64,000 nt of DNA from Mastigamoeba balamuthi (Eukaryota > Evosea > Mastigamoebida > Mastigamoebidae), in NCBI GenBank assembly GCA_902651635.1, contig CACRSC010001918.1:160650-224649 (forward strand), written 5' to 3'. Below, piece after piece: positions 12,626 to 24,482 of this stretch. The notes under the pieces were generated by a model. It saw only the letters and a program-made list of their open reading frames with translations. It had not been told where the DNA came from and ran no database searches. The translations under genes were made by a program, and so were the position numbers. Every line of letters starts with the position of its first letter. Within the stretch, counting starts at the first letter, position 1.

Positions 12626-13679
12626 CTACAGTGCATAGGTACTGTTAACTCAATAGACCTGTGTAAAGTATGTGCTCTATAGGTCTAGAGAGTTAAAAGA
12701 ACCCTTCAGAGGGCTCAGAGCTGAGGTGATTTCCTTTCAATTTCTGAATCAAAATTTTGGACACTGTGTTCTAGGACTGACACCTGTATTTATTAGAGCA
12801 TTTAATTGTTTAAATGTCATTCTTCTTCATTCTTGCCTCTCATAAGTCTATTATCTGTATAGAGAAGAGAATAATGAAGTTTATTCCTGGGATCTGGCAA
12901 TCAGGACAGTTGCACAATCGGATTTCTTTCTTATACATTTCTAAATTCAGTCCATAAATTCTGATTCCAGAAATCAAAATATAATTCGAGCAATTAACTT
13001 ATAGGAAATATTCTTTTCACTTTTCTCTACAAATCAGACAGGAACTATTTTTGCAAAAGCAGTGTGTTAGTATACTAAGAGCTACAAGCCAACTGAGAAG
13101 ATTATCCAATTGAATGCAGAAGATCTGTGTTTATAAGTGATTATGTAAGCAATGAATAAGTAACAATATGAATCAGAAACTTTTTTATCTATCTTCTCTT
13201 AATAGGCCAATTTTGCTAATATACTCTTCTTGTCTTCAGATTTCATGTTTTTCATTGTTTTTTAAACTGTCTGAATATGCTGAAAATGATTCTTATAAAT
13301 TATAATACTTGTATTTATTTGTGATCTCTATTGAACACTTTTTTTCAGTTTCACAAGTTAACTGCTGTCTCTTTTAACTTGAAAAACAGTGGGATTTAAT
13401 GCCCCACTTTTTGTTTATTTCTTGAATTTGTGTACCGTTTTTTCGACTTTTGATACTTTTTTTTGCCTTGAGTTTGATTCTGGACATCTGATGAGACAAG
13501 CCAGGCATGAACAAACTTCCCATTTACTGCATATACACGATTTGATTCACGATGCTTAGCCTGCACACTAGGATAGTCCTGAATGGGCCTCAGAGTAAAG
13601 AGTGCCCTGTACTGACCATTCAGCTTAAGGCGGAAAACTGACGGAGTATCTGAATAGGTTTTTAACTCCTTTTTGGAAT
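12626..13679. other. AT-rich intergenic tract
   Basis: Low-GC sequence with T-runs and no long frame, no RNA gene I recognise and no clear repeat. Confidence 0.5.
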
Positions 13680-13946
13680 CTATTCCTGCACAAGTGAACG
13701 AATTTTAGATTGGTTAGAAGAAATGAACATACTGAGTTGATACTGCTTGGCTGATTCGTGTGCATGCCTGTCCAGCAATGATTGACCAGCCTTGTTTATC
13801 TTCTGAATCATCTCTTTTGTCATAGGCATTCTCTTGATGGTATCATCACAGTTTATGTAGAACGAAACCGTTGGTGTGGACTTGCTGTTAGCTGACATGA
13901 TTGTGGATGAACGAATAAAAAATGAGCCACAAGAACAGCTCGCCAT
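13680..13946 (-). CDS. Small unknown protein (up to 88 residues)
   Basis: A minus-strand frame; an internal ATG gives MSANSKSTPTVSFYINCD as an alternative start. It is hydrophilic with KEMIQKINKAGQSLLDRHAHES, likely helical. I recognise no family. It lies in AT-rich repeat-derived land and could be a gene fragment. Confidence 0.3.
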   Translation of the reverse strand: MASCSCGSFFIRSSTIMSANSKSTPTVSFYINCDDTIKRMPMTKEMIQKINKAGQSLLDRHAHESAKQYQLSMFISSNQSKIRSLVQE

Positions 13947-14585
13947 TTAAATATATCATTATTTCTCATTGTCGGCACTGTTCTGCCAGATTATCTGAAT
14001 TGTGCATTTCATCTCTTCTTGCTGAATTTACTCTAGAATGAGATATCACAGATGAGAGAACATTGCAGAACACCGAACATTCCATTTCACAGAACACTGA
14101 CACAAGAGAGGGTCTCAGCCAATGCTTCAGTGATGGATAACACCCACAGTCTGCAAGGGCTGTGCGTTGAGCCACAGGAGAGTCCTTCTTGTGATATGCA
14201 CGGTCTGCGCAGAATTCCGTGCGCACCGCAGCTCAGTAGAGCGTGACCTCGAGGAGTGCATCGACTTCGGCCGGGCATTCCTATTTGTTTGCCGTGGAGC
14301 TCAAGTGCAACTGATGGGAGTGAGACGACGTCCCCTAGGCAATTGTGCTCAAATGCAGGGAGAGGAAAAGCCACGTGTTGGCGGCAGCGTGCTGCACCAT
14401 CGCTGTGTTGTTTGAGCACACGCATGTGCAGCATCGGGCAGATAGTGTCATCGTCGCAGACATCGTGCGGGCGTCGCCCGCGCCTGGCCACACAGGGGCT
14501 GATATGTCGCTGTTGCAGAACAACGCCGAGATGCATACAAAAAGTTGTTAGAGGGAAATATCAGCGCAGATACTCCGCAGCACTG
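13947..14585. other. Intergenic tract before the coiled-coil gene
   Basis: GC rises from left to right. No convincing gene. Near 14557-14577 a TATCAGCGCAGATACTC segment resembles the TATCTC/GAGATA signal found upstream of other genes here and lies just before the start at 14586. Confidence 0.4.
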
Positions 14586-15609
14586 ATGATGTCGGGCGAC
14601 GACAGTGACGGGCGGCGACCGCCGCAGCAGCAGCAGCGCCCGGGGGACGCGCTGCCCCTGTCGCGCCAGGGCCGCGCGGGCGCCCTGGACGAGTTTGCGG
14701 AGCGCTACGCGGCCACGCGCGATCAGGCGCTCCAGCGCTCGGCCCAGTGCGACGCCGCCGCCCGCGACGTCCTCCGCTCCCGCTCCTCTGCAGAGCGCCT
14801 GCGCGACCTGCTCGCCGCGGCCGCCGCGGACGAGGCCGTGCGCGCGCCGCACGCACAGGAGAGGGAGGGGGGATAAATATCTGCGAGATATCTCGAGATA
14901 TTTCTGCGGCTGATTTTCCGCGATGAATTGGGGCGAGCGCTCGCAGAGGGCCAGGCAGGAGCTGGAGGAGGCCATCGAGGCCCGCGTGCAGGAGGAGGCC
15001 CGCGTACGCGAGCTCGGAGCTCTCGTATCGCTCCTTCGCCGCGACAAGCAGAGCATGTGCGCCCCCCACCAACAGTTCTAAGAGATTGCCTGCACCACGT
15101 CATCGCGCCACCTCACTCCAAGAAATGCCTGCGCCACGTCATCACGTCACCTCACGCGCGTCGCCTCGCGCGGACACTGCAGGGCGCGCGACACGCAGGC
15201 GGCGGCGAGCGAGTACCAGGCACGCGCGCTGCATCTGCAGCAGCAGCAGCGGGGGGAGAGAGAGGGAGGGGCGGCTGACGGCGGGTGCTGCGCAGCGGGA
15301 GCAGTACCTGTTCAAGCAGGCGTACGAGCGGCGCGTGGCGGCCGAGGAGAGCGCCCAGAGGCTCGCGCAGCGCCTCCTCGCCGCAGAGGCCGAGCGGGCC
15401 TCGTACCGCGCGCAGGCCCTCGACAACACGGCGCGCTGCAGCGCCCTCAACGACGTGCGTGCCCCGTGCCCCGCGCCCCGTGCCCCCGAGTGACAGAGGG
15501 GCTGCTGCTGCCGCCGCAGGAGCTCGAGAGGCTGCAGGAGGAGCTCGGCAGCGTGCGCTCCACCCTGCGCGCAGCCCTCAGCAGGGCCCCCGCAAACCCC
15601 CGCCGCTGA
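14586..15609 (+). CDS. Coiled-coil protein, 215 residues, 5 exons
   Basis: Exons 14586-14837, 14947-15056, 15183-15219, 15296-15454 and 15520-15609 total 648 nt and close perfectly in frame. The N terminus is polar with a glutamine run (residues about 8-14). From about residue 28 the protein is almost entirely heptad-like helix rich in Ala, Arg, Glu and Gln (ARQELEEAIEARVQEEARV; FKQAYERRVAAEESAQRLA; ELERLQEELGSVRS). It is therefore probably an extended coiled coil, perhaps a cytoskeletal or tethering protein; no specific family is recognised. Intron 3 (15220-15295) is GC-AG with donor GCACGC, and exon 3 is only 37 nt. Intron 1 contains the palindrome GAGATATCTC. A second ATG at 14589 could be the true start. 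It converges with Rab21. Confidence 0.75.
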
Positions 15610-16064
15610 CGAGGGCGCGGGCAGCGAGCGCCACAGCAGCAGAGCAGCAGGCGTGTGGCATGGTTGCCGCGTGCCAGCGAGCCTGTGCGCCCAGAGTGCA
15701 GAGTGCAGAGCAGCGATAGAGGGGGAGAGAGCGCACAACAGAGTTGACGCGACAGGCAAGCGCGCCAAGAATGCATGCATGCTCTCGAGCAAGTGGGCAC
15801 TAGCGGCGGCAGCACGAGGCAGCCAGAGCCCAGAGCAGCGGCGGCGTGGTTGCGGTGGTTGTGTGGCCCGCTGAGTGCAAATTGAAAATTATAGAGCCCC
15901 TCTGGCCCGCTGGCCCGCTGGCGCAGCGGCCACGGGGGTGCCAGAGGGTCGAGGGGGGTGCGCAGCAGCAGCGGCAGCCGAGGCGGCTTGGACAACGGCA
16001 GCAGCCCGCCGCCGCGCTGCCTGCGAGGGGGGAGGGTGGTGGTGGTGGGGGGGAGGCGCGGCCC
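15610..16064. other. Convergent intergenic region
   Basis: Lies between the stop of the coiled-coil gene and the stop of Rab21 on the opposite strand. It must hold both 3' UTRs. No third gene is evident. Confidence 0.5.
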
Positions 16065-17109
16065 TCAGCAGCAGCCCCCGCTCTCCTTCTTCTCCTCGTC
16101 CTCGACAATCACGAGCCCCTTCCTGTGCGCCGCTGCCCCGCCCCCGCTTTCCCGCTTGCTCTGCGCCGCCAGCATCTCTGCGCCACGTCACGCCAGGCGC
16201 CAGCGCCAGCGCCAGCCGGGTGAGACAGGGGGCAACAGAGAGGGGCAGGGGCAGGTGATGCGACCTTTGGTGACGTGGAGGAAGAGCTCGGCGACGTTCT
16301 TGTTGAGCTTGGCCGAGACGAGGAGGTGCTGGGCGCCCACAGAGGCGGCGTAGGCCTCGGCCTCGGCGGCGGGGACGACGCGCTGGCGCTCGAGGTCGGC
16401 CTTGTTGCCGACGAGGACGAGGGCGATGTCGTCGCCGAGCATCTTTCGCAGCTCCTTGACCCAGTTCTGCACCCGCTCAAACGAGCTCCTGTCCGTGATG
16501 TCGTACACCAGCAGCGCCCCGTTGGCGTCCCTGTAGTAGATCGGCCCCAGCGCGTGGAACCTGCAGGTGCCGTTGCGTGTCGTTGCGTGGCGTTGCGTGG
16601 GGGCCCCCCAGCGTCAGCTGACGTGACAGAAGTCGCTTCTGTGGGCCCGCTGAGGGCGAGGGGACAGGAGGGGAGGGGGGACCAGGCGAGCGGGCGGCGC
16701 GGACCTCTCCTGGCCGGCGGTGTCCTGCGGAGGGGGAGGGGGAGGCGGCGGGGCGTCAGAGGGCGCGCGGGGCGGGTGGGGGGGTGTGGCCGATCGGGAA
16801 AATAAAAGGGGGGCGGAATAGGGCGATCTGAGCGGACCCAGATGGCGAGGTTGACGCGCTTGCCGTCGACGTTGAGGCGCTTCGAGAGGAACGACGCCTG
16901 GATGGTCGTCACGTGCTTCTCCACAAACTGGTTGTGCACGTACCGCAGCACCACCGACGTCTTGCCCACGCAGCCTGCGCCCCCCCCCGAGGACCCCACA
17001 GGGCCCGCACGCATCAGCTGCCGTGCGGGGCGCCCACATGACCCCAGCGCAGCCGGCAGGGATGCGAACCCTCGCCGAGCAGAACAACCTTGAAGTTCGA
17101 CACATCCAT
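16065..17109 (-). CDS. RAB21: Rab21-type GTPase, 201 residues, 5 exons
   Basis: Exons (minus strand) 17109-17070, 16974-16838, 16724-16705, 16560-16265 and 16177-16065 total 606 nt in frame. The product follows Rab21 closely: FKVVLLGEGCVGKTS, FLSKRLNVDGKRVNLAIW, DTAGQERFHALGPIYYRD, QNWVKELRKMLG and a C terminus with IVEDEE ending in GGCC for geranylgeranylation. Rab21 acts on early endosomes, in integrin traffic and in phagosome formation. The switch II segment (residues 60-65) is encoded by a 20-nt microexon. The alanine/glycine-rich linker before IVEDEE is lineage-specific. GATATT/TATCTA repeats at 17201-17240 lie upstream. Family call is firm. Confidence 0.93.
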
Positions 17110-17200
17110 GGCGGGCAACGCAGCGCAGCTCTCTCTCTCTCTGTCTCCCCACCGCCTGTGCCGGTGTGTTCCGCGTCGCTTTTCTTGTGTGGTGTTTCTC

Positions 17201-17240
17201 ATAAATCTCCCCGGAATATCTTGATACCGGGAATATCTAC
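17201..17240 (-). promoter_or_regulatory. GATATT/TATC cluster upstream of Rab21
   Basis: Three near-copies of an AATATCTT / AATCTCCCC motif lie about 90-130 bp upstream of the Rab21 ATG. They resemble the GAGATA palindromes at other starts in this window. Functional role is inference. Confidence 0.45.
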
Positions 17241-17718
17241 CCCAAGTTCCCCGATTGATTCATACAGCACACGTCAAGGGTGAGACAATCAATGACTGCA
17301 AAAATCGCCAATTCAAAGCACAAAAGAAAGAGGCTGCTTGAGAGCTATTGGCTGACATATCATATTTATGGCTCTGCAAAGTCTCTTAACAGTCCCAGAG
17401 AATGCCCTCTAATATGAGATGCTTCAAAACTCATTAAGTATCCCTTTTGATACTCATATTTCGATTCCAAGAATCTAATACAATAATATGACAAGCTGCA
17501 TAGTGATGACTACAATTCTCTTTCCTTTCTGCAAATAAACAGACTCTTTTTATGCTGAAGCAGAGTGTTCTACTTTGATACTGCTATTGTATCAAATTAA
17601 CAAATGTGTGTTTCTTAATAATGGTACCGTTTGCTGACAAAGAGATATGTGTGCAATGCTCCAGAATACTGATAGTGACACTGTTGGGTAATGAGCCACT
17701 GCACCATGACACTGCCCT
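17241..17718. other. AT-rich intergenic tract
   Basis: Low-GC sequence between the Rab21 promoter and DNA element copy B. No gene or repeat recognised. Confidence 0.5.
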
Positions 17719-19110
17719 GTGATTTAATATCCTCTCTTCAGTTTCTCTTGTCATGTATACAGACCACTGTGGACCCTGGTAGATTACCAGACTGCATGTC
17801 GGTATAGCTGAGCTCAGGGTCTCTCATGTTAAGCACAAAAGAGCAGTAACAGTGCTCACCTGTGAGGACTGGGAGGAGTTAGATAAGGATGACCTGTTTT
17901 TCTTACAGAGTAGAAGACTGAACACTCAGGAGTTGCTCAGACAATTCGCATCCCCCATCATGCATCACAACTGCAGATCTTTGTCCTTATCATGCATGTA
18001 TTAATAATTAAGTTCCTCAAGGTGACAAATGGGTTTTCTGTGCAAATCCCCCCCCCCCCCCGATGGAAACCAAAATAGCACATTCTCAGTATGACCCATG
18101 CACTGTCATGAGGTACTGGAAAATCTGGATCTACCTGCAGTTCCACTGTAACAGATCTCGGGAAGATGATAGCATAACTCACCTTTCTACTGAGTTCAAG
18201 AAACTGAAGAACAATCTCCACAATATGAGGTACAGACAGTGTTTTTTTTTCTCTGATTGCTCAATAATATTTTCAACAGAATAGCCCAGTCATTTGTAAG
18301 ATAAGAACATAAAGCAATCGGAGTGCCCAGTTCTACTAGATGACTTCTATTATCAAGACCACAGAAGGAGAGAAATTCTCAATGAGAACATTATCTCATA
18401 CCTGATTAAGAAAAGCCCCCCATACTGTTCCACTGTGTGAACCCCTTCAGGATAAGTGTATAGTTCAATTCTAATATTTCTTACATCTTCAGGTCAAAAT
18501 CAGAAGGAGTGGGCTGCTATGTGGAATGTGGAATAAGGAGACAGGAGAGTTGATGATTATCACACTCATATGAAAGATATGGCAATCGAGCTCAATCAGT
18601 ATGCTCCGAATGACATGGACAATTCGACACTGTTCCCTGATATCATTTCTCAACTTTTACAGTGAGGGTTCCAATAAAACCTCATTTGGAAGATCGAATT
18701 TCACTTCCACTCAAAGGGGCAGAATATTTTTTAGTTTTACACAAAATATTCTGAGAAACATGAAAGGCTGCAAAAAAATTCAGGAAACTGTGATCTTGTT
18801 TTGTACAGTAAACAAAATATCTAGTAGGTGATTAGGAAGATGCATGGTATCAATGGTTTTGTTGTCAGAGGGGTTTATGGCACGTTAACTCTCTGCCAAT
18901 AGAGGGGGAATATTATTCAACAGTTGAGTGAGACAGAATAACAGAATTCTGATAGTTAGATTCCAGCTCTGCTGGTTCGACATAGATTATTGTAGACAGG
19001 GTAAGAGTGAGAATAGTAGTTGCAGGCCGGGTTTCATGTATCTCTCCTCACCAGAACCTCTGTCTTGGTTTCTGGGGGGGGGGGGATATTAAAGGGGGCA
19101 TTAAAATCAC
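17719..19110. mobile_element. DNA transposon with inverted ends, copy B
   Basis: Starts GTGATTTAATATCC and ends TATTAAAGGGGGCATTAAAATCAC, the same inverted ends as copy A at 5023-6815. The interior matches copy A in order and orientation but lacks internal blocks, so it is shorter. The coding patch WKIWIYL...EFKKLKNNLH is kept (about 18115-18230). Likely non-autonomous; superfamily unknown. It lies between Rab21 and the first legumain gene. Confidence 0.75.
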
Positions 19111-19290
19111 TGGAAGAGTCTTCTCACAGGTGCCCCCCCTCCCCCGCGACAACACAGAGCGCTTCCACGGACCCCGTAGTCTGTGCAACTGCCACGATTC
19201 AATTGTCTGCTTGGCGCCCTGCTTTTACCGGCACAGCGCGTCTCGTGTCTCGCGTGCGGCGGTGCTTGGGGGCTGGGGAGCCCATTGTGC

Positions 19291-21363
19291 TCAGACTACG
19301 AGGGCCGTGCACTCGGAGCTCAGCGTGGCGGCGACGGCGTTGAAGCTACGCCTGCCGCTGATCTGCCTGCAGATCCTGTGGAACGTCGTCGCCAGGCTCG
19401 CCGTGTACTCGTGCTTCCTGCCGCACGTGTTCCTCAGGACCCTGCCCAGCTCGAACACGCACTGGTCCCTCTGCCTGCGCATCCCGCACACCTCGTCAGC
19501 GGCCCGCCGGATGCACTCACAACACACGAGTGGCAGAAAAGAAACAAAGGCAAAGAAAAAAAACGGAACGCACCTGGCAGCGTTGCCGCTGTTGCTCTGG
19601 TAGCAGTCGCTCCTGTCGCCGCAGCACTCGAACCTGCAGAGCGAGCTGTCCTTGTACCTGTTCCTGCACTCTGTCCAGCAGGGGCAGCTGCTGTCGCACT
19701 TGGTGCAGGGCGGGGCCGCGAGCACAGCCCCGTTGACGCTCTGCACGAGACGCTCCGCGATGCCGTCCACCGCCGCGTGTGCAGCCAGCTCCCTCCGCAG
19801 GGCCTCGGCGGTGGCTGCTGTGGGGGCGCTCTGGTGCCTGCGGCGGGCGACCTCGAGGGTGACGTCCCACGCGCGCACTGCGCCGCTGCTGAGCTGCGCG
19901 CCGCGGGAGGAGCGGGCGGCAGCCGAAGCGCCGAAGAAGCCGGCGATGGTGTTGTCCACGGCAATCCTGGCGTCACCGTACTGGCAGGGCTCGCTGTAGG
20001 TGCCGGTGCGGTTCTGCATGAACTCGACTGCGTTGCGCGAGGGCGTGAGGGCGTGAGGCGCTGCTGCGGAAGGCAACGGGAGAGGGGGAGGGGGAGAGGG
20101 AGCGCACAGGAGCCCTCGTACTGGTTCTGGAGGGTGTGGGCGTTGTGGTAGGCGCCCTCCATGTAGTGCATGCTGGCGAAGGACCACGTGTCGGTCAGGT
20201 ACGCCCCGTAGACGTCGCTGTACTGGTCCGCGTAGCTGCTCGACGACACTGGCGACGCACTGCGTATGCACACACACAGACACACTTGATTCAGCGAAGG
20301 AATGCACCAGAGAGCTGATGTTTGGGTGGCGCACGTGACGACGTAGCAGCTGGGGGGCAGCTTGGCCCTGTAGAACATGGAGCCAGCCTCGCAGGCCTCG
20401 ATGAAGAGCACCAGCGTGCCGTAGAGCCTGTTGGCGTGCATCGCCAGCAGCGCGTCCTGCAGCGCCGTCCACTCGAGGTTGGCGTAGGGGAAGCAGAGCA
20501 CGCCAGAGCCCCCGTGGTCCCTGCACGCAGCAGCGCACGTCAGGACACCACCAACACCAAACAACAAACATAACAATTCCAACTCAACACAACAAACAAA
20601 AAAAGAAAACAAACAAAAAAAAAGGAATAGCAGCGGCGAGAAGAGGAGGGCGCACGAGAAGAAGACGAAAACGTGGTCGGCCGCGGTGCTGTTGAGGAAC
20701 TTGCGGCTGCCGACGGTGGGCCGCTCGCCCCTGAGGACGGCCAGGAAGTTCTGGGGCGACACTGCGCTGCCCGTGTAGTCCCTGGGCACGCCGTGGTACA
20801 CGTCGGGGCCCCCGATCTCGTTGATCATCGTCCCCTTCCGGGGGTTCGCGCTGTCTGCGGGGCGTGCGGCCACGCCGGGGCGAGTGGGCTCAGTGCCGGC
20901 CGATTCGGTTTTCGCGAGGGGTTTTTGTTTTTCCGCATCTCTGCCCTGCGGTCTTTGCGGATCGGCCAGCGGCTGCGGCTGGGCAGGAGGCGTGGGGGTG
21001 CGCTGCGCACGGTTGGCGATGTCGTCGTACATGAAGACGATGATGTGCTCGTCGGGGACGCCCCTGCTGTGGAGGATCTGGTACATGTGGCAGACGTCCG
21101 CCTGGTGCCGGTAGTTCCTGCGCAGCCCCGCCGGCGGCCGAGCGTTGTTGTTGTGAGCATTTTGTTGTGTTGCGTTGCGTTGTTGCGTTGTTGTTGTTGT
21201 GCCCGCACCAGTAGCCGTTGCTGCCAGCGACGAGCACCGCCCAGAAGTTGTTGGAGCGCTCCTGGGGCGTCATGCGGTCCAGCACGGCGGGGGCCACGGC
21301 GGCCGCAGCGCAGGAGAGGCAGCAGCCGAGGGCCACCAGCAGAGCAGCGGCAGTGCTCCTCAT
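19291..21363 (-). CDS. Legumain-like cysteine protease, copy 1 (478 aa, 7 exons)
   Basis: Exons 21363-21209, 21117-21011, 20854-20656, 20520-20335, 20259-20108, 20027-19574 and 19474-19291 total 1437 nt in frame. There is an N-terminal signal peptide, then a C13 asparaginyl-endopeptidase core: [37 protein letters not shown], the catalytic His in DHGGSG (about 156) and catalytic Cys in EACEAGS (about 197). The C-terminal stabilising/prodomain-like helices ([27 protein letters not shown]) are preserved. Between core and tail lies a cysteine cluster (CTKC, CPC, ECC) not known to me from legumains. Such enzymes mature in the acidic lysosome and cut after Asn. It is intact and is the most 3'-proximal of six tandem copies. 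A GACGTCAC site lies about 100 bp upstream. Confidence 0.92.
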
Positions 21364-22030
21364 GGTCGTTGTCTCTGAGTCTGTTGTGTGTGTTGAGTGT
21401 GAGGCACAAAGTGGACTGGGGAACCGCAATATCGCAGCGAGGGGTTTTGTGGTGCGGGCTGCGACGTCACGGGGATCCCAGCGGGGGGCGCTGCTGCTGT
21501 GTTACGCCGCTTTTCTCTCTTTCCGATTAGTTTCCACCCGCACCTCCTGAGTGTCTTGTGGCGTCTCTCCTCGGGAATCACTTGTGCGCCGCCCTGCGTC
21601 GGCCACGCAGGATTCCGACAACTGCGTCCGCCTTGTCCAGCGGCCATCCCGGGCACGCTGTGGGCGGGTGTGCCCTCCGCACGCAGGGGCGTTGGTGAGA
21701 TGGTTCGTTGGGTCTGCCACCGCCACAGGGGCTCTTTGGCACGCCTCAGTCGTCCGACGTACGTAGGCCGTACATCTCTGCACCACCGGAATTGCTCCTT
21801 GGGATCGCACGGCTCGCATGCCATGGCTCAGCTCCTGTGCTGCGCACCCCATTCGAGCCGAGGCGCGGGACACTCGGGGATTGGCGCATTCTCCTGGGTG
21901 GCAAGGGTGGCGTTGCCGCTACTGTTCTGAGCTGCAACGAGAACGGAGGCACAGGGCCAGCAGACCTTCTTCAGTGTTACCTCAGCCCACGGGTGGCTTT
22001 CTGCAATATGGGGCGGAGGGACGTGGTGCC
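21364..22030. other. Intergenic region between legumain 1 and 2
   Basis: Holds the copy 1 promoter and the copy 2 3' region. A GACGTCAC palindrome-like site at 21463-21470 is about 100 bp upstream of the copy 1 ATG. No separate gene supported. Confidence 0.5.
21463..21470 (-). promoter_or_regulatory. CRE-like site upstream of legumain 1
   Basis: GACGTCAC, about 100 bp upstream of the ATG, at nearly the same distance as similar sites before legumains 2, 4 and 5. Confidence 0.5.
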
Positions 22031-23962
22031 TCAGACGACGAGGGCCGTGCAGGCTGAGCTCAGCGCAGCGGCGACGGCGCCCAAACTCCGCCTGCCGCTG
22101 ATCTGCCTGCAGATCCTGTGGAACGTCGTCGCCAGGCTCGCCGTGTACTCGTGCTTCCTGCCGCAGGTGCGCCTCAGGACCCTGCCCAGCTCGAACACGC
22201 ACTGGTCCCTCTGCCTGCTGGGCGCACACAGCGCATCAGTTCCTGGAAACACCCAAACGACGGAGGGAAAAAGTCGTAAAACAAAGGCATAGATTCAGAC
22301 CTGGCTGCGTTGCCGCTGTTGTCGTCGCTGTTGCTGCCCTGGTAGCAGTCGCTGGAGTCGCCGCAGCACTCGAGCCTGCAGAGCGAGCTGTCCTTGTTCC
22401 TGTACCTGCACTGTGTCCAGCAGGAGCAGTTTCTGTCGCACGTGGTGCAGGGCGGGGCAGCGAGCAAGACACCGTTGACGCTCTGCACGAGGCGCTCCGC
22501 GATGCCGTCCACCGCCTCGTGTGCAGCCAGCTCCCTACGCAGGGCCTCTGCGGTGGCTGCCGTGGGGGCGCTCTCGTGCATGCGGCGGGCGACCTCGAGA
22601 GTGACGTCCCACGCGCGCACTGCGTCGCTGCTGAGCTCCGTGCCACTGCCCACCGCCGACCGAGTGGCAACGGAGGACCCGAAGAAGCCGGCGATGGTGT
22701 GGTCCACGGCAACGCTGATGTTTCCATACTGACAGGGCTCGCTGTACGATCCGGTGCCGTTCTGCATGAACTCAACTGGAATGGGGTGAGTTCCTCAAAC
22801 AACTCAATTGAAGCAGGGCATCGCAAGCGCACAGGAGCCCTCGAACTGGTTCTGGAGGGTGTGGGAGTTGTGATGGGTCTCGTCCATGTAGTGCATGCTG
22901 GCGTAGGACCACGTGTCGGTCAGGTACGCATGGTAGTCCTCGCTGTACTGGTCCGCGTAGCTGCTCGACGACACTGGCGACGCTCTGCAGACGCGCACAC
23001 ACGCGTCACCAACAGATTACGCCACAGAGACAATGCAGGATAGCGCACGTGACAACGTAGCAGCTGGGGGGCAGATGGGCCCTGTAGAACATGGAGCCAG
23101 CCTCGCAGGCCTCGATGAAGAGCACCAGCGTGCCGTACAGCCTGTTGGTGTGCATCGCCAGCAGCGCGTCCTGCAGCTCTGTCCACTCGAGATCGGCGTT
23201 GGGGAAGCAGAGAACGCCAGAGCCCCCGTGGTCCCTGCACGCAACAGCACATGTCAGGGCACAACAAACCGCATACAACGAAACGTATTCAGGTAAAGAC
23301 CACAAAATGGCACAACTGTTCAAAAAACGGCAGGAAAATCAAGGCGCACGAGAAGAAGACGAAGACGTGGTCGGCCGCGGTGCTGTTGAGGGTCTTGCGG
23401 CTGCCGACGGTGGGCTGTTGGCCCCTGAGGACGGCCAGGAAGTTCTGGGGCGTCACTGCGCTGCCTGTGTAGTCCCTGGGCACGCCGTGGTACACTTCGG
23501 GGCCCCCGATCTCGTTGATCATCGTCCCCCTGAGAGGGTTGCGACTGTCTGTGGGCAGCAGGCACAGGATGCGCTGAGCATTTCGTCTTCATATGTGGGT
23601 GTGCAACGTACTGTTGGCGATGTCGTCGTACATGAAGACGATGATGTGCTCGTCGGGGACGCCCCTGCTGTGGAGGATCTGGTACATGTGGCAGACGTCC
23701 GCCTGGTGCCGGTAGTTCCTGCGCAGCAGCCCCGCCGTAGTGCGTTCGGCTGTCAGAGGAGAGCATTGCTGCGTTGTGCCCAGACGGCTGCTGGGCCTCA
23801 GCGCACCAGTAGCCGTTGCTGCCAGCGACGAGCACCGCCCAGAAGTTGTTGGAGCGCTCCTGGGGCGTCATGCGGTCCAGCACGGGGGGGGCCACGGCGG
23901 CCTGCAGCGCAGGAGAGGCAGCAGCCGAGGGCCACCAGCAGAGCAGCGGCAGTGGTCTTCAT
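22031..23962 (-). CDS. Legumain-like protease, copy 2 (one frameshift)
   Basis: Seven exons with boundaries matching copy 1 (23962-23807, 23718-23612, 23548-23350, 23234-23049, 22984-22833, 22775-22301, 22214-22031). All catalytic and structural motifs are present, including DHGGSG and EACEAGS. Relative to copy 1 there is one extra base near 23903, inside the signal-peptide region (copy 1 reads GCTGCGGCC, copy 2 GCTGCAGGCC). This breaks the frame between [13 protein letters not shown] and the core. Without the extra base the gene would encode about 485 residues. It is either a recent pseudogene, a sequencing error, or starts at an internal ATG ([12 protein letters not shown]-free but lacking a signal peptide). 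A TTATAAAG and a TGACGTAA site lie upstream. Confidence 0.82.
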
Positions 23963-24482
23963 TCGCGTTGCTTGGGTGCGCGGTTGTGTTTCAAACAAAC
24001 TGTGCTGGCCGATCGCCGAGGGGGTTATAAAGGGTGAGGATTGTGACGTAACTGATCCCAGTGGTTGTGGGCCCGTGGAGGATGTTTTGTGTTCTTCTCC
24101 TTTTCCCTCATTTTTCCTGTCATTCCTGCTGGCTTCGGTGCGGCCACTTGTGTGCCGAGCTGCGTCTTCACACCGTGGCCCCTTATCGTGCGGTGTTCTC
24201 TGCCCCCGTGGTTCCCCCCACACGCACAGCATCGGCTCGCCACTTGTTCTACAGGAAGCCGGTGGGTGTCTGGGGCACAGCTGCGTCGGTGTGACTCGGC
24301 CTCTGCCCTTAAGCTCGGTGGGCGCTCAGGAATTCCTGTATTCTCCTCTGAGTGTCAACCGACCTCCACACCCTGGAGTGACTGAACAATCCCCTGTCTT
24401 GCTCTTGGACTTTCGCAGTGGGTTGTTTTTCCTTGTGTGCTGCCATTGGCTCGGGTGGGGGAAGGGCAGTGGCAATGGGACC
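23963..24482. other. Intergenic region with legumain 2 promoter
   Basis: TTATAAAG at about 24024-24031 and TGACGTAA at 24044-24051 lie upstream of copy 2 (minus strand). The rest shows no gene. Confidence 0.5.
24044..24051 (-). promoter_or_regulatory. CRE-like site upstream of legumain 2
   Basis: TGACGTAA, about 82 bp upstream of the copy 2 ATG, with a possible TATA box (TTATAAAG) between them. Confidence 0.45.

Noticed and set aside
5023-19110. Copies A and B as LTRs of one retroelement
   Set aside because: Their own ends are inverted, not direct, each copy is complete from end to end, and unrelated host genes (coiled-coil, Rab21) lie between them.
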